Numbered from the stretch's first letter, positions 34,544-43,336 are shown. The stretch is 64,000 nt of DNA from Bryobacterales bacterium (GCA_028819255.1 JAPPMB010000059.1:45146-109145), one strand, 5' to 3'. Notes: generated by a model not told the origin, from the sequence alone. Made by a program: numbers and translations.

Positions 34544-36115
34544 ATGCTCGCCCACGGAGAGATTGCGCCCGAGATCGGGGGCCAGCCCCTTCCCAGCCCC
34601 GCGCTGTTGTGCTTCTTCAAGACCGACTGCCCGGCCTGCCACCTGGGCCTGCGCTATCTGGACGGTCTGTTTCATCACTACCGCGGGCGCGCTGCCATCG
34701 TTGCCGTCTCGCAGGACGATCCGTCTGGGACTCAGGGCTTGGCCGAGTCGCTTGGACTGGAGCTTCCCATGCGGTTCGACTCCTCCCTGCAAGCGAGCGA
34801 GGCCTGGGGCCTGGAAGCCGTGCCGGCGCTCTTTCTCTTGGATCGCCGGGGCCGGGTCTGCGACAGCTCGCAGGGATTCGACAAGGCTGACCTGAACCGT
34901 CTCTCGAGTGCTCTCGGGGGACTGGCAGTCACAGAGCCGCCCGCTCCAATTCGCAGCGGGGACGGCAACCCGGACTTTCAGCCCGGCTGCGTCTCGCGCC
35001 ACCTCGAGCCCCCGTCTGAGGCAGAGGAGGCCGCGCCCGCCTTGGAACTGTATTCCCGACGTGGCCTGAAGGCGTCGAGAGTCCAGGTGCCGGAAGGCGT
35101 CGAGCCCGAGGAGTTCTGCTACGAGCAAGGGTTTGCCGATCCCCTTCCGGTGATTCCGCCCACGGTCGGGCGCGTCGATCGAATGCTTGCCGCGACAGCC
35201 CTTGCGCCCGACGAGATCGTGGCGCATGTGCCGCCCAACTATGCGCCCGCCAGTGTGGAGAAGCTTGCGGCCAACGCGGTCATGGCCGGATGTCTGCCTG
35301 AGTACATGCGAGTGCTCGTGCCCGCTGTCCGCGCCCTTTGTGACGAGCGGCTTGACATCCACGGCGTCCAAGGCACGACGCACTTCGCCGCTCCGCTGGC
35401 CGTGATCAACGGCCCGGTTCGCCTTGATCTGGGATTCGCCTGCGGCAGCAACGTCTTCTCGAACGCCGCGCGCGCGAACTCGACGATCGGCCGGGCGCTG
35501 CAGTTGGTCCTCCGGAATCTCGGGGGCGCCGCCCCGGGTCGGATCGACATGTCCACGATGGGCAATCCCGGACGTTTCGCCTATGTGATCGGCGAGAACG
35601 AGGAAGCAAGCCCTTGGGGCCCGCTGTCGGAGGACTTCGGCGTCGGCGGCGGCCGCAGCGCTGTGACGTTCTATTGCGCAGAGCCCCCCCGCCCGGTGAG
35701 CGAGCACAAGGCCCGCACCGCCGAGGTGTTGCTGCGGGCGTTTTGCCCTGTGCTGGCGAACCTGTGGAGCCATCGCGTCTGCCGACGGCAGGAGGCACTC
35801 GTCGTGATCGGCCCCGAGCACGCCTCGACTCTTGGCCGGAGCGGTTTCACGAAGCGGGACGTCGTCGAATACCTCTTTGAGAACACCGGCGTTGCGCTCC
35901 GGGAATACGATGGCGACGGGGGCGAGGGCACGCAGGAGGTCAAGTGGTACGAGGAATGCGTGATCCGCGGCGAGCGCTGTTACCGGAAGTTCCGCCGACC
36001 GGAATCGATTCGTGTGATGGTGGCAGGCGGGCCGGCTGGAAAGTTCTCCGTTGTGCTGGGATCCTGGCAAGTCGGGCCGAGAGGGAGCCAGATGGTGTGC
36101 GTGGAGATCGACTGA
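34544..36115 (+). CDS. Thioredoxin-fold protein with conserved C-terminal domain, partner of the UGSC selenoprotein
   Basis: A 523-residue cytoplasmic protein; ggagga lies 3 bases before the ATG at 34544. Residues ~1-125 are a TlpA/peroxiredoxin-like thioredoxin fold with the redox motif FFKTDCPACHLGLRYLD and a later cis-Pro region AVPALFLLDRRGRV. The rest is a separate conserved domain beginning FADPLPVIPPTVGRVDRMLA. It continues PPNYAPASVEKLAANAVMAG, HGVQGTTHFAAPLAVINGP and NARANSTIGRALQLVLRNLGG-like blocks. I recall this second domain, of unknown function, as a frequent neighbour of UGSC-family genes. The selenoprotein starts 66 bases downstream on the same strand. The pair suggests a thiol/selenol redox system; the substrate is unknown. 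Confidence 0.75.
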   Translation: MLAHGEIAPEIGGQPLPSPALLCFFKTDCPACHLGLRYLDGLFHHYRGRAAIVAVSQDDPSGTQGLAESLGLELPMRFDSSLQASEAWGLEAVPALFLLDRRGRVCDSSQGFDKADLNRLSSALGGLAVTEPPAPIRSGDGNPDFQPGCVSRHLEPPSEAEEAAPALELYSRRGLKASRVQVPEGVEPEEFCYEQGFADPLPVIPPTVGRVDRMLAATALAPDEIVAHVPPNYAPASVEKLAANAVMAGCLPEYMRVLVPAVRALCDERLDIHGVQGTTHFAAPLAVINGPVRLDLGFACGSNVFSNAARANSTIGRALQLVLRNLGGAAPGRIDMSTMGNPGRFAYVIGENEEASPWGPLSEDFGVGGGRSAVTFYCAEPPRPVSEHKARTAEVLLRAFCPVLANLWSHRVCRRQEALVVIGPEHASTLGRSGFTKRDVVEYLFENTGVALREYDGDGGEGTQEVKWYEECVIRGERCYRKFRRPESIRVMVAGGPAGKFSVVLGSWQVGPRGSQMVCVEID

Positions 36116-36181
36116 GGCCTCGCCGGCAAGCGTGCGCTGGTACGCTATGCATGTCCCATCCGGACAGGAGGTAGGAGACCC

Positions 36182-36736
36182 TTGGCCACCACGCTTGTGA
36201 ATCCACTTGACGAACGCGATCCCCCTGCCGGCTCAGTTCCGGCGCGGCTCGCGACACTGCAGAGTTCCCGCATTGCTCTGCTTGACATCAGCAAGCCCGG
36301 CGGCTCGATCTTTCTGGACCGCTTGGAATCGCTGCTGAAGGCAAGACATGGCGTTTCGGAGGTGCTCAGATACGCCAAGCCCACGTTCGCCAAGCCGGCG
36401 CCGGAAGCGGTACTGGCCGACATCCGGGAGGCGCAGCCGCACGCCGTTATCGAGGCCCTGGCCGATTGAGGGTCCTGCACGACGTGCAGTTTGCACGACT
36501 CGGTTCGAATTGAGAACGCGGGCATTCCCGCAGTCGCTGTGGCGACGGACGTGTTTCGATCCGCTGCCCGGGCCCAGGCATCGGCGCTGGGCAGGTCGGA
36601 CTATGACGCGGTCTACGTGCCGCATCCCATCCAGGACCAGCTTCCGTCCGAGATCGAGGAGCGCGCCGGGGTCGTCCTTGCGGAGATCGTGGAGCGACTG
36701 ACGCAGGCCTCGCGGCCCGAATCCCGGGCTGCCTGA
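36182..36736 (+). CDS. UGSC-family selenoprotein with in-frame TGA (Sec96)
   Basis: 184 residues if the TGA at 36467-36469 is read as selenocysteine. The start is TTG with AGGAGGT nine bases upstream. The N-terminal half reads RIALLDISKPGGSIFLDRLE and LRYAKPTFAKPAPEAVLADI and leads to VIEALAD-U-GSCTTCSLHD. After the TGA the same frame continues RIENAGIPAVAVATDVFRSA and ends with a helical tail and a TGA stop. This is the architecture of the UGSC (seleno)protein family known from metagenomes, in which the site is Sec or Cys. Function is unknown; the Sec-Gly-Ser-Cys motif suggests redox or metal/thiol chemistry. A hairpin suited to be the bacterial SECIS lies directly after the TGA. The gene lies between the thioredoxin-fold gene and a DapA-family lyase. 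Confidence 0.88.
36483..36497 (+). promoter_or_regulatory. Candidate bacterial SECIS hairpin for UGA96
   Basis: Stem cgtgca (36483-36488) pairs with tgcacg (36492-36497), and the three-base loop GTT starts with G 20 bases after the UGA. A G in the first two loop positions and a loop 16-37 bases after UGA are the known bacterial SECIS rules. A competing stem ctgcac/gtgcag (36475-36480/36484-36489) overlaps it. Confidence 0.65.
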
Positions 36737-36770
36737 TCCCGGGACGTTCGTCGGAGTTCCAGCCGGGCTG

Positions 36771-37838
36771 ATGGCTGCGGTTCCAGGATTTTGTCCCGCG
36801 GTCCGTGACCGCCTGCTGTCCGGAGCGGTGATTCCGGCGCATCCGCTGGCCTTGGATGCGCGGAGGCGGCTCGACGAGCGCCGTCAGCGCGCGCTCACGC
36901 GCTACTATCTCGCCGCAGGCGCCGGAGGCATTGCCGTCGGTGTCCACACCACGCAGTTCGCGATCCGGGACTCCGCCGTCGGGCTCTACGAGCCCGTCCT
37001 CGCCCTCGCGGCAGAAACAGCGGACGAGTGGCGGGGTGATGCCCGGGCACCGGTGATCCGGATTGCCGGAATCGTCGGCCCGACCCGGCAGGCCGTCGCC
37101 GAGGCCACGGCCGCGGCCGATCTCGGATACCACCTTGGACTGCTCAGCTACGGCGGGATCCAGGACTCGAACACGATCAGCCTGCTGGACCGTGCCCGTG
37201 CCGTGGCGGAAGCCATCCCGCTGATGGGCTTCTATCTACAGCCCGCCGTCGGGGGCATCCCGCTCGGTTACGAATTTTGGCGGGAATTCTGTGAGATCGA
37301 GAATGCTGCCGCGATCAAGGTCGCCCCGTTCAACCGGTACGCCACTCTCGAGGTCATGCGCGCGGTCTGCGACTCGGGACGGGCGGGCGAGATCGCGCTG
37401 TACACGGGCAATGACGACAACATCGTGGCCGACTTGCTGATGAAGTTCGCCGCCGGGGGCTCCGAGACCGGATTCGTCGGCGGGCTCCTTGGCCACTGGG
37501 CGATCTGGACACGTCCCGCATGCCGATACTGGCAGCGCTGCAGGCAGGCCGCAGACGGACCATACGGCTCTGCCGACCCGTCCCTGCTCCGGCTCAACGC
37601 CGAGGTGACGGATGCGAACGCGGCCGTGTTCGACGTCCGCAACGCGTTTGCGGGCTGTATTGCGGGGATCCATGAGGTGCTGCGGAGACAGGGCCTGATG
37701 CAGGGAATCTGGTGCCTTGACAAGTCGGAAGGCCTCTCGGCGGGCCAGATCGAGGAAATCGACAGGGTGTGCCGGGCCTATCCCCATCTGGCCGACGACG
37801 AGTTCGTGGCGGAGAACCTCGACACGTGGTTGCGGTAG
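36771..37838 (+). CDS. DapA-superfamily (dihydrodipicolinate synthase-like) lyase
   Basis: A 355-residue TIM-barrel of the DHDPS/NAL superfamily. Visible are the early SGAVIPAHPLALDARRRLDE, AGAGGIAVGVHTTQFAIR, the Tyr region AIPLMGFYLQPAVGG and the Schiff-base Lys in ENAAAIKVAPFNRYATLEVM. A later ALYTGNDDNIVADLLMKFA contains the usual substrate-site turn. The ~50-residue C-terminal extension is longer than DapA itself. It probably catalyses a pyruvate- or 2-oxo-acid-dependent aldol or dehydratase step; the substrate is unknown. It starts 34 bases after the selenoprotein stop and is probably in the same transcript. Confidence 0.85.
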   Translation: MAAVPGFCPAVRDRLLSGAVIPAHPLALDARRRLDERRQRALTRYYLAAGAGGIAVGVHTTQFAIRDSAVGLYEPVLALAAETADEWRGDARAPVIRIAGIVGPTRQAVAEATAAADLGYHLGLLSYGGIQDSNTISLLDRARAVAEAIPLMGFYLQPAVGGIPLGYEFWREFCEIENAAAIKVAPFNRYATLEVMRAVCDSGRAGEIALYTGNDDNIVADLLMKFAAGGSETGFVGGLLGHWAIWTRPACRYWQRCRQAADGPYGSADPSLLRLNAEVTDANAAVFDVRNAFAGCIAGIHEVLRRQGLMQGIWCLDKSEGLSAGQIEEIDRVCRAYPHLADDEFVAENLDTWLR

Positions 37839-37933
37839 CGGGAAGACTTGCATGCGACGCCTGCGGTAAGTTCATGGGAGCATTGCATGATCGCTGGCCG
37901 GACATCGCCGCGCCGACAGCAACCGGGTCCCCG

Positions 37934-40900
37934 ATGAAGGTTTCCATGACGCTCCGTAATCCCTCCCCGCTCGCGCTCGCCGCAATCGTGATGGCCGCCG
38001 TATCGTGCTCGACCGGCACCACGGACAGCCGGGCCTCCCGGACCGCCGTCGCGAATCTCGACGTCTACCCCGGACTCGAGGCGACGCTCTTCGCGTCCGA
38101 GCCCATGCTCTCCAATCCCACCAACATCGACGTCGACGACCGCGGTCGCGTCTGGGCCTGCGACGTGGTCAACTACCGCGAGCACGCCCGGAACGACCAG
38201 CGCCCCGAGGGCGACCGGATTCTCATCCTCGAGGACTCCGACGGAGACGGAGTGGCCGATTCCTCGAAGGTCTTCTATCAGGGCAGGGACGTGGACGCTG
38301 CGCTGGGAATTGCCGTGCTGGGAAACAGGGTGATCGTCACCGCCGCCCCCAATGTGATCGTGTTTACGGACGAGGACGGCGATGACCTCCCGGACAGGAA
38401 AGAGTACCTGTTCACCGATTCCGGCGCGCCGCAGAACGATCACTCGACGCATTCCCTTTCCTTCGGCCCCGACGGGAGATTCTACTGGAACATGGGCAAT
38501 GCCGGCTGGTACGTCCATGACAGGGACGGACGGCTGATGGTCGACGATGCCGGAAACCCGGTGCTGGACAGGAACTACGTGCAGCGCCTGCGGGACAGCC
38601 CGCAGGAACCGCGTCCTGATTTCGTGCGGGCGCTTGCGGGTCGCTCGAGTCCTTATCAGGGAGGGATGGCCTTCCGCTGCAACCTTGACGGCACCGGCAT
38701 GGAAGTGCTCGGTCACAACTTCCGCAACAACTACGAGGTGGCCGTCGATTCGCTGGGAGGGGTCTGGCAGTCCGACAACGACAACGACGGGAGCTACGCC
38801 TGCCGCCTGAACTACATCCTCGAGTACGGGAACTACGGCTATCGCGACGAACTCACGAGCGCCGGCAACGAGGTCGGGCGGACCGGCCAGCACGCGGAAG
38901 TGCCCCATCGCCACTGGCACCAGAACGACCCTGGCGTTGTGCCGAATCTGCTCGTCACCGGCGCGGGTTCGCCCACTGGCGTCACTGCCTACGAGGGCCG
39001 CTTGCTGCCTCGCGAGTTCTGGGACCAGATCCTCGCGACGGACGCGGGCCCCGGCGTGCTGCGAGGCATCGTGTCCGAGAAGGCGGGTGCGGGCTACTCG
39101 GCCCGCATGGTGGACATTCTCAAGGGCGAGCGCGACAAGTGGGTCCGCCCGGTGGATGTCGCGGTTGCGCCGGACGGCTCGGTCTTCGTGAGCGACTGGT
39201 ACGACCCGGTGATCGGCTGGAATCGGCAGGAGGACCTTGACCGGGGCCGCATCTTCCGGATCGCTCCAGCAGGGAACGCCTATCTGCCTCCCAGCCATGC
39301 CTACGACACGCCCACCTCCGCAGTCGAGGCCCTGAAGAGTCCCAACTACGCTGCCCGCTACCTTGCGTGGATGGCCCTGGACAATTCCCGGGCGGATGCC
39401 GAGCCCATTCTTGCCGGGCTGTTTCGGCAGGGGACCGCGACCCGGCACCGGGCCAGAGCACTCTGGCTGCTCGCCCGCAACGAGAAGACCGGGCCCGACT
39501 ACATAGCGGAGGCCCTCAGGGACCCCGACGAAGATATCCGGATCGTTGGCATCCGGGCCGCGCGTCGGCGGGGAATGGACATGATTCCCGTCCTGGAGTC
39601 CGTTGCCTCCGACCCTTCGCCCCACGTGCGGCGCGAGTGCGCCATCGCGCTCAGGAACGAGTCGTCCGTGCAGGCAGCGGCACTGTGGGCCCGGCTCGCG
39701 GACCGGCACGAGGCCGGCGACCGCTGGCACCTTGAGGCGCTCGGAATCGGTGCGGCCGGGAAGTGGGACTCCTGCCTGGCACGCTGGCTGGCCGGAAGCG
39801 GGTCGAACTGGAACTCCCCCTCGGGAAGAGACATCATCTGGCGCTCGCGGGCCTCCGTCACGCCTGACTACCTTGCCCGGATCCTGAGCAGCCCGGATGT
39901 GACCGGGGATTCTGCGGCACGCTACCTTCGGGCATTCGACTTCCAGCAAGACAGCGGGTCCAAGCGCCGCAACCTCAGGCAGCTGGCTTTCGGGCGCTCA
40001 GCCGACGGCAGCCCCCGGGAGTTCTTCATCGCCTCGGAAGCGCTGCTGCGCTTGCCGACCCTCGATCTGCAAGCTGACGCCTCGGCGCGCGGTTCCGTGG
40101 ATGCGCTGCTGCGGCGAGGGCAGTCCACTGCGCAGTTTGCCCGACTCGTTCGGCAGTACGGGCTTTCCGAGCACTATCCCGCGCTCATCGAGGTGGCGGC
40201 TCGCAACAAGGACGGACCGGTGGGCATTGCATCGGCCCGCACACTGCTCGAAGCCGACATGGGGAATGCCATCCTGGAATTCGTCAGTTCGGGCTCGGAA
40301 CTCGCCGTCGCGGCCGTGGAGGCGGTCGGCAACACGAGGCTGGATGCGTCCGTCCCGCTGCTCACTACGGTCCTGCTGGACGATGACCTGCCGAATCCGG
40401 TTCGCGACCGCGCCGTGAGGTCGCTTGCTGGGTCAAGGCAGGGTGCCGGAGCCATGGTGGAACTGGCCCGAAACGGGGCGTTTCCTGCGGACCTCGCCGA
40501 AATCGCCGGAGCTTCCATAACCCGTTCGATGCACGTGCTATACCGCGACGAGGCCGCCAGGCACTTCCCGGTTCCGCCACTGAGGAACAGCGAGCCCCTG
40601 CCGCAGATGACGGAACTCCTGGTCTATGTGGGCAACCCGGACAGGGGTGCCGAAGTGTTCGACAGCGCGACCTGCAGCGACTGTCATGTCGTCCACGGAG
40701 CCGGGACGATCTTCGGGCCTGAGCTGTCGAAGATTGGCGACAAGCTCTCCAAGGCCGGCCTCTACGAATCGATCCTCGACCCGTCCGCCGGCATCTCGCC
40801 GGATTTTGAGCTGCTGCACTTCGAGCTGTCAAGCAACGAAGAGGTCTCGGGCTTCATGATTGACGAGAGCGGCGGATCCGTCACGCTGCGCATGGAAGGA

Positions 40901-41041
40901 GGAATCGTGTCGGAGTTTCCCAAGGACACGATCGTTCGCCGACGGAAGTCCTCCGTCTCCGCAATGCCCGATGACCTCCAGGAGCAGATGAGCGTCGACG
41001 ATCTCGTAGACTTGGTGGAATACCTGAGCCGCCTCAGATAG
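37934..41041 (+). CDS. Heme-binding 'membrane-bound dehydrogenase'-type lipoprotein with HEAT repeats
   Basis: About 1035 residues. The signal ends at the lipobox AAVSC. A ~430-residue six-bladed propeller/dehydrogenase-like domain (VYPGLEATLFASEPMLSNPT, NIDVDDRGRVWACDVVNYRE, WDQILATDAGPGVLRGIV, VFVSDWYDPVIGWNR) matches the PVC/Acidobacteria 'putative membrane-bound dehydrogenase' family. HEAT-like helical repeats follow (SAVEALKSPNYAARYLAWMA onward). A C-terminal heme-binding domain has the single CxxCH, TCSDCHVVHGAGTIFGPEL. It probably oxidises a sugar or alcohol in the periplasm and passes electrons to its c-heme. The ATG at 37934 fits the signal; the open frame extends 55 codons upstream over the lyase gene's end. 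Confidence 0.87.
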   Translation: MKVSMTLRNPSPLALAAIVMAAVSCSTGTTDSRASRTAVANLDVYPGLEATLFASEPMLSNPTNIDVDDRGRVWACDVVNYREHARNDQRPEGDRILILEDSDGDGVADSSKVFYQGRDVDAALGIAVLGNRVIVTAAPNVIVFTDEDGDDLPDRKEYLFTDSGAPQNDHSTHSLSFGPDGRFYWNMGNAGWYVHDRDGRLMVDDAGNPVLDRNYVQRLRDSPQEPRPDFVRALAGRSSPYQGGMAFRCNLDGTGMEVLGHNFRNNYEVAVDSLGGVWQSDNDNDGSYACRLNYILEYGNYGYRDELTSAGNEVGRTGQHAEVPHRHWHQNDPGVVPNLLVTGAGSPTGVTAYEGRLLPREFWDQILATDAGPGVLRGIVSEKAGAGYSARMVDILKGERDKWVRPVDVAVAPDGSVFVSDWYDPVIGWNRQEDLDRGRIFRIAPAGNAYLPPSHAYDTPTSAVEALKSPNYAARYLAWMALDNSRADAEPILAGLFRQGTATRHRARALWLLARNEKTGPDYIAEALRDPDEDIRIVGIRAARRRGMDMIPVLESVASDPSPHVRRECAIALRNESSVQAAALWARLADRHEAGDRWHLEALGIGAAGKWDSCLARWLAGSGSNWNSPSGRDIIWRSRASVTPDYLARILSSPDVTGDSAARYLRAFDFQQDSGSKRRNLRQLAFGRSADGSPREFFIASEALLRLPTLDLQADASARGSVDALLRRGQSTAQFARLVRQYGLSEHYPALIEVAARNKDGPVGIASARTLLEADMGNAILEFVSSGSELAVAAVEAVGNTRLDASVPLLTTVLLDDDLPNPVRDRAVRSLAGSRQGAGAMVELARNGAFPADLAEIAGASITRSMHVLYRDEAARHFPVPPLRNSEPLPQMTELLVYVGNPDRGAEVFDSATCSDCHVVHGAGTIFGPELSKIGDKLSKAGLYESILDPSAGISPDFELLHFELSSNEEVSGFMIDESGGSVTLRMEGGIVSEFPKDTIVRRRKSSVSAMPDDLQEQMSVDDLVDLVEYLSRLR

Positions 41042-41053
41042 CGCCCGACGCGC

Positions 41054-42103
41054 TCAGGAGGTGCGGATCTTCAGGACCCGTCCCATGTCGAAGGACGGAG
41101 GCTGCCGGTTTTCGAGCAGTGCCTTCTGCTCGGCCAGGGCCGAGACAAGCAGCGGCATCGCAATCGTCGAGTCGCAATGGCAGTCCACCATCCTCGCTCC
41201 CTTCGCGATCTTGCCCCAGCTCTGGGACTCCGCGAGCGTGCACCCGGACAGTCCGCCCCAGTGGGGTGCGTCGGTCACGACCTGGAGACCGTACCGGTGG
41301 CCGCTCTTGCCGCGGTTCATCAGGATCGCCACGACTTCCGACTGCTGGGTGTAGTTCTTCGGAGTGCCGCCCCCGAAGTAGATCACGCCCGTCGCCTTCG
41401 AGTCCGCCACGGCGTTGGTGATTTCCAGGACGTCCGCCATCATGTCGAACATCAGGCGGTTCTCTCCCCGATGGCGGCTCTCTGCGACGCCGATCCCGAT
41501 CGAGCTGTCGCCGATCGCGGGACAGAAGAGCGGGACGCGGTGTTTGGCAGCGGCCGTGACGATCCCGTCCTCGGGACAGTCCCTTCCGACCTCGACGCCC
41601 AGCCGATAGAGGAACTCCCGGGTCGTGTACGGTCGGGCCTGGTCGAGCCGTGCCGCGAAGCTCCCGATCCACAGGTCGTGCTCGCGAAACCGCACTTCAT
41701 CGGCAAGGATGTCGTGCATCCGGTCGACCATCAGGTCCCCGAGAACCTCGTCGTCCATTTCCGCCGAGCCCTGGTAGTGAAGGAACCCCTTCGACTCGTG
41801 GATGTCGTGGAAGAAGTTCGCCCCCGTCGATGTGAGGATGTCGATGAGCCGGTTCTCGATCATGAACCGCACGACCCTGCGCATGCCCCCGGGCACCATC
41901 GCCCCGGCGAGGCCCATCAGAATGGTGCATTCGGGGTCGGCCAGCATCGCCTTCCAGACCTCGAAGGCCTCGCCGAGCTGGCGGCCCTGAAAGCCGGTCG
42001 CCGCCATCTTCTCGAGCAGGGATGTTGCCGAATTCGCGGCCTCCACGCGGAACGGATCGGTTGGCCGTTCCAGGAAGTCCCCCTTCTGCGCACCATGGTG
42101 CAT
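41054..42103 (-). CDS. Deoxyhypusine synthase-family protein
   Basis: A 349-residue member of the DHS/homospermidine-synthase-like family. The start MHHGAQKGDFLERPTDPFRV is preceded by a short leader. Family blocks include TILMGLAGAMVPGGMRRVVR, LTSTGANFFHDIHESKGF, a Glu/His-rich NAD site (VPLFCPAIGDSSIGIGVAES) and the active-site Lys in AESQSWGKIAKGARMV. The enzyme transfers the aminobutyl group of spermidine. Bacteria lack eIF5A, so the acceptor is more likely putrescine, giving homospermidine, or a small molecule. It is 48 bases downstream of the triple-RidA gene on the same strand, so probably an operon. Confidence 0.88.
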   Translation of the reverse strand: MHHGAQKGDFLERPTDPFRVEAANSATSLLEKMAATGFQGRQLGEAFEVWKAMLADPECTILMGLAGAMVPGGMRRVVRFMIENRLIDILTSTGANFFHDIHESKGFLHYQGSAEMDDEVLGDLMVDRMHDILADEVRFREHDLWIGSFAARLDQARPYTTREFLYRLGVEVGRDCPEDGIVTAAAKHRVPLFCPAIGDSSIGIGVAESRHRGENRLMFDMMADVLEITNAVADSKATGVIYFGGGTPKNYTQQSEVVAILMNRGKSGHRYGLQVVTDAPHWGGLSGCTLAESQSWGKIAKGARMVDCHCDSTIAMPLLVSALAEQKALLENRQPPSFDMGRVLKIRTS

Positions 42104-42151
42104 GGAGGTCCCATGCTACCAACCTGGCTTTTTCACCGTTCCACCCGGGCG

Positions 42152-43336
42152 CTACTTGACGGCAATCATCTCGAGAGAGACCATCGAGCCCGGAGGGCTG
42201 TGCGTCTGGATGGCTGCCAGTGCCGGAACGCCCTCCGGAAAGGCCTCTGCGAGCAGCGCGCGAAGTTCCGGCAAGTCGGCCAGGTCGTAGAGGTACGCGA
42301 CGACCCGGACCACGTCAGGCAGCCCGAGAAAGGCCAGCCCGAGTGCCTCGGCCTGGGTACTGACCGCGTCCCTGACCTGCTCCTGAAACGTGTTGCCGTC
42401 CCCAGGCATTGCTGAGGAGTAGGCTGTGCCCCCGGTCAGGGACGCGGGGCTCGATGCCGAGCCGGGCGCCTCATCGTGCATGAACAGCCGGGTGATGTAG
42501 TTGTCCGCCGCCGCCAGGACTGTGATCTCCACGGCGATGTCTCCGGGAAGCCGCGTGAGAGGCACGCTGGAATGGCTCGGAGCCCCGCCTGGGCTGAAGA
42601 TCGCCCCGAATGCATCCGTGACCGAAGCCGGGTCCGTGGCTGGAGGAAAGTACGTGCTTGCCTGGACCGCGTTCTCGTATTCGAGCCCTGCCGCCCCGAG
42701 GATCACGCCGATCGTCTCCAGGGTCCGCGCTGCCTGTCCCGCGGCGGAATCCGGAAGCTCGCCGGTTACCGGGTCGCGCCCTCCCTGACCGGAAAGATAG
42801 ACCATGTTTCCGGCCCGTACGGCGGGGGAGTAGGGACCCATCGCCGGTGGAATCTCGTCCTCCGGAGGCCTCACGACCAGGATCCCGTCTGCGTCACGGT
42901 ACCCGATGCACATCAGCAGGACCCCCGCTCCCTCCGGCAGGCCCGGCACTTCCACGGTGGTTCGAGCCGGGTACGTACCCTCGCTGAAGAAGCTGCCGTA
43001 GACGGAGTTCATGTCCGCATAGCTCTCCATGTCGGCCAGATGGACGTGGCAGCTCACGACCTGGGAGTAGCCGAGGCCCGCGGTCTGGAGCGCCGCACCG
43101 AGCCGTTCCATGGCCGACCGGGTCTGGTCCCCGATCGGGGCCTGCGTGTCGGCTGGGGAAATGGCGCTCAGGTAGACCGTCTCGCCAGCCGAGACTGCAA
43201 GTGTGCTTCCGTCCTCGTTCTGCAGGAACTGGCGAGGTGACCTGGGAGCGGAACCGCCCGGGAGCGACTCTTCCGCGCTCGGGGAACAAGCCAATCCCGC
43301 GACCAAGGCCACGAACAGTACGGCGACATGTTTCAC
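42152..43336 (-). CDS. Lipoprotein with three tandem RidA (YjgF/YER057c/UK114) domains
   Basis: 394 residues from GTG 43336; the lipobox is VALVAGLACSPS. Three RidA-like modules can be read: the first with VYLSAISPADT and VVSCHVHLADMESYADMNSV, the second with GPYSPAVRAGNMVYLSGQGG and NAVQASTYFPP, the third with FQEQVRDAVSTQAEALGLAF and DVVRVVAYLYDLADLPELR. RidA proteins act as trimers that hydrolyse reactive enamines; here one chain supplies three modules, as if a pre-fused trimer. The key Arg of active RidA is not obvious in all modules, so some may be inactive. A secreted RidA is unusual. No clear Shine-Dalgarno. The frame remains open upstream, but only this start gives a signal peptide. 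Confidence 0.82.
   Translation of the reverse strand: MKHVAVLFVALVAGLACSPSAEESLPGGSAPRSPRQFLQNEDGSTLAVSAGETVYLSAISPADTQAPIGDQTRSAMERLGAALQTAGLGYSQVVSCHVHLADMESYADMNSVYGSFFSEGTYPARTTVEVPGLPEGAGVLLMCIGYRDADGILVVRPPEDEIPPAMGPYSPAVRAGNMVYLSGQGGRDPVTGELPDSAAGQAARTLETIGVILGAAGLEYENAVQASTYFPPATDPASVTDAFGAIFSPGGAPSHSSVPLTRLPGDIAVEITVLAAADNYITRLFMHDEAPGSASSPASLTGGTAYSSAMPGDGNTFQEQVRDAVSTQAEALGLAFLGLPDVVRVVAYLYDLADLPELRALLAEAFPEGVPALAAIQTHSPPGSMVSLEMIAVK

Noticed and set aside
36491..36736. Separate 81-codon gene starting at TTG 36491
   Set aside because: It is the in-frame continuation of the selenoprotein after TGA; its start has no ribosome site and the N-terminal half is needed for the family match.
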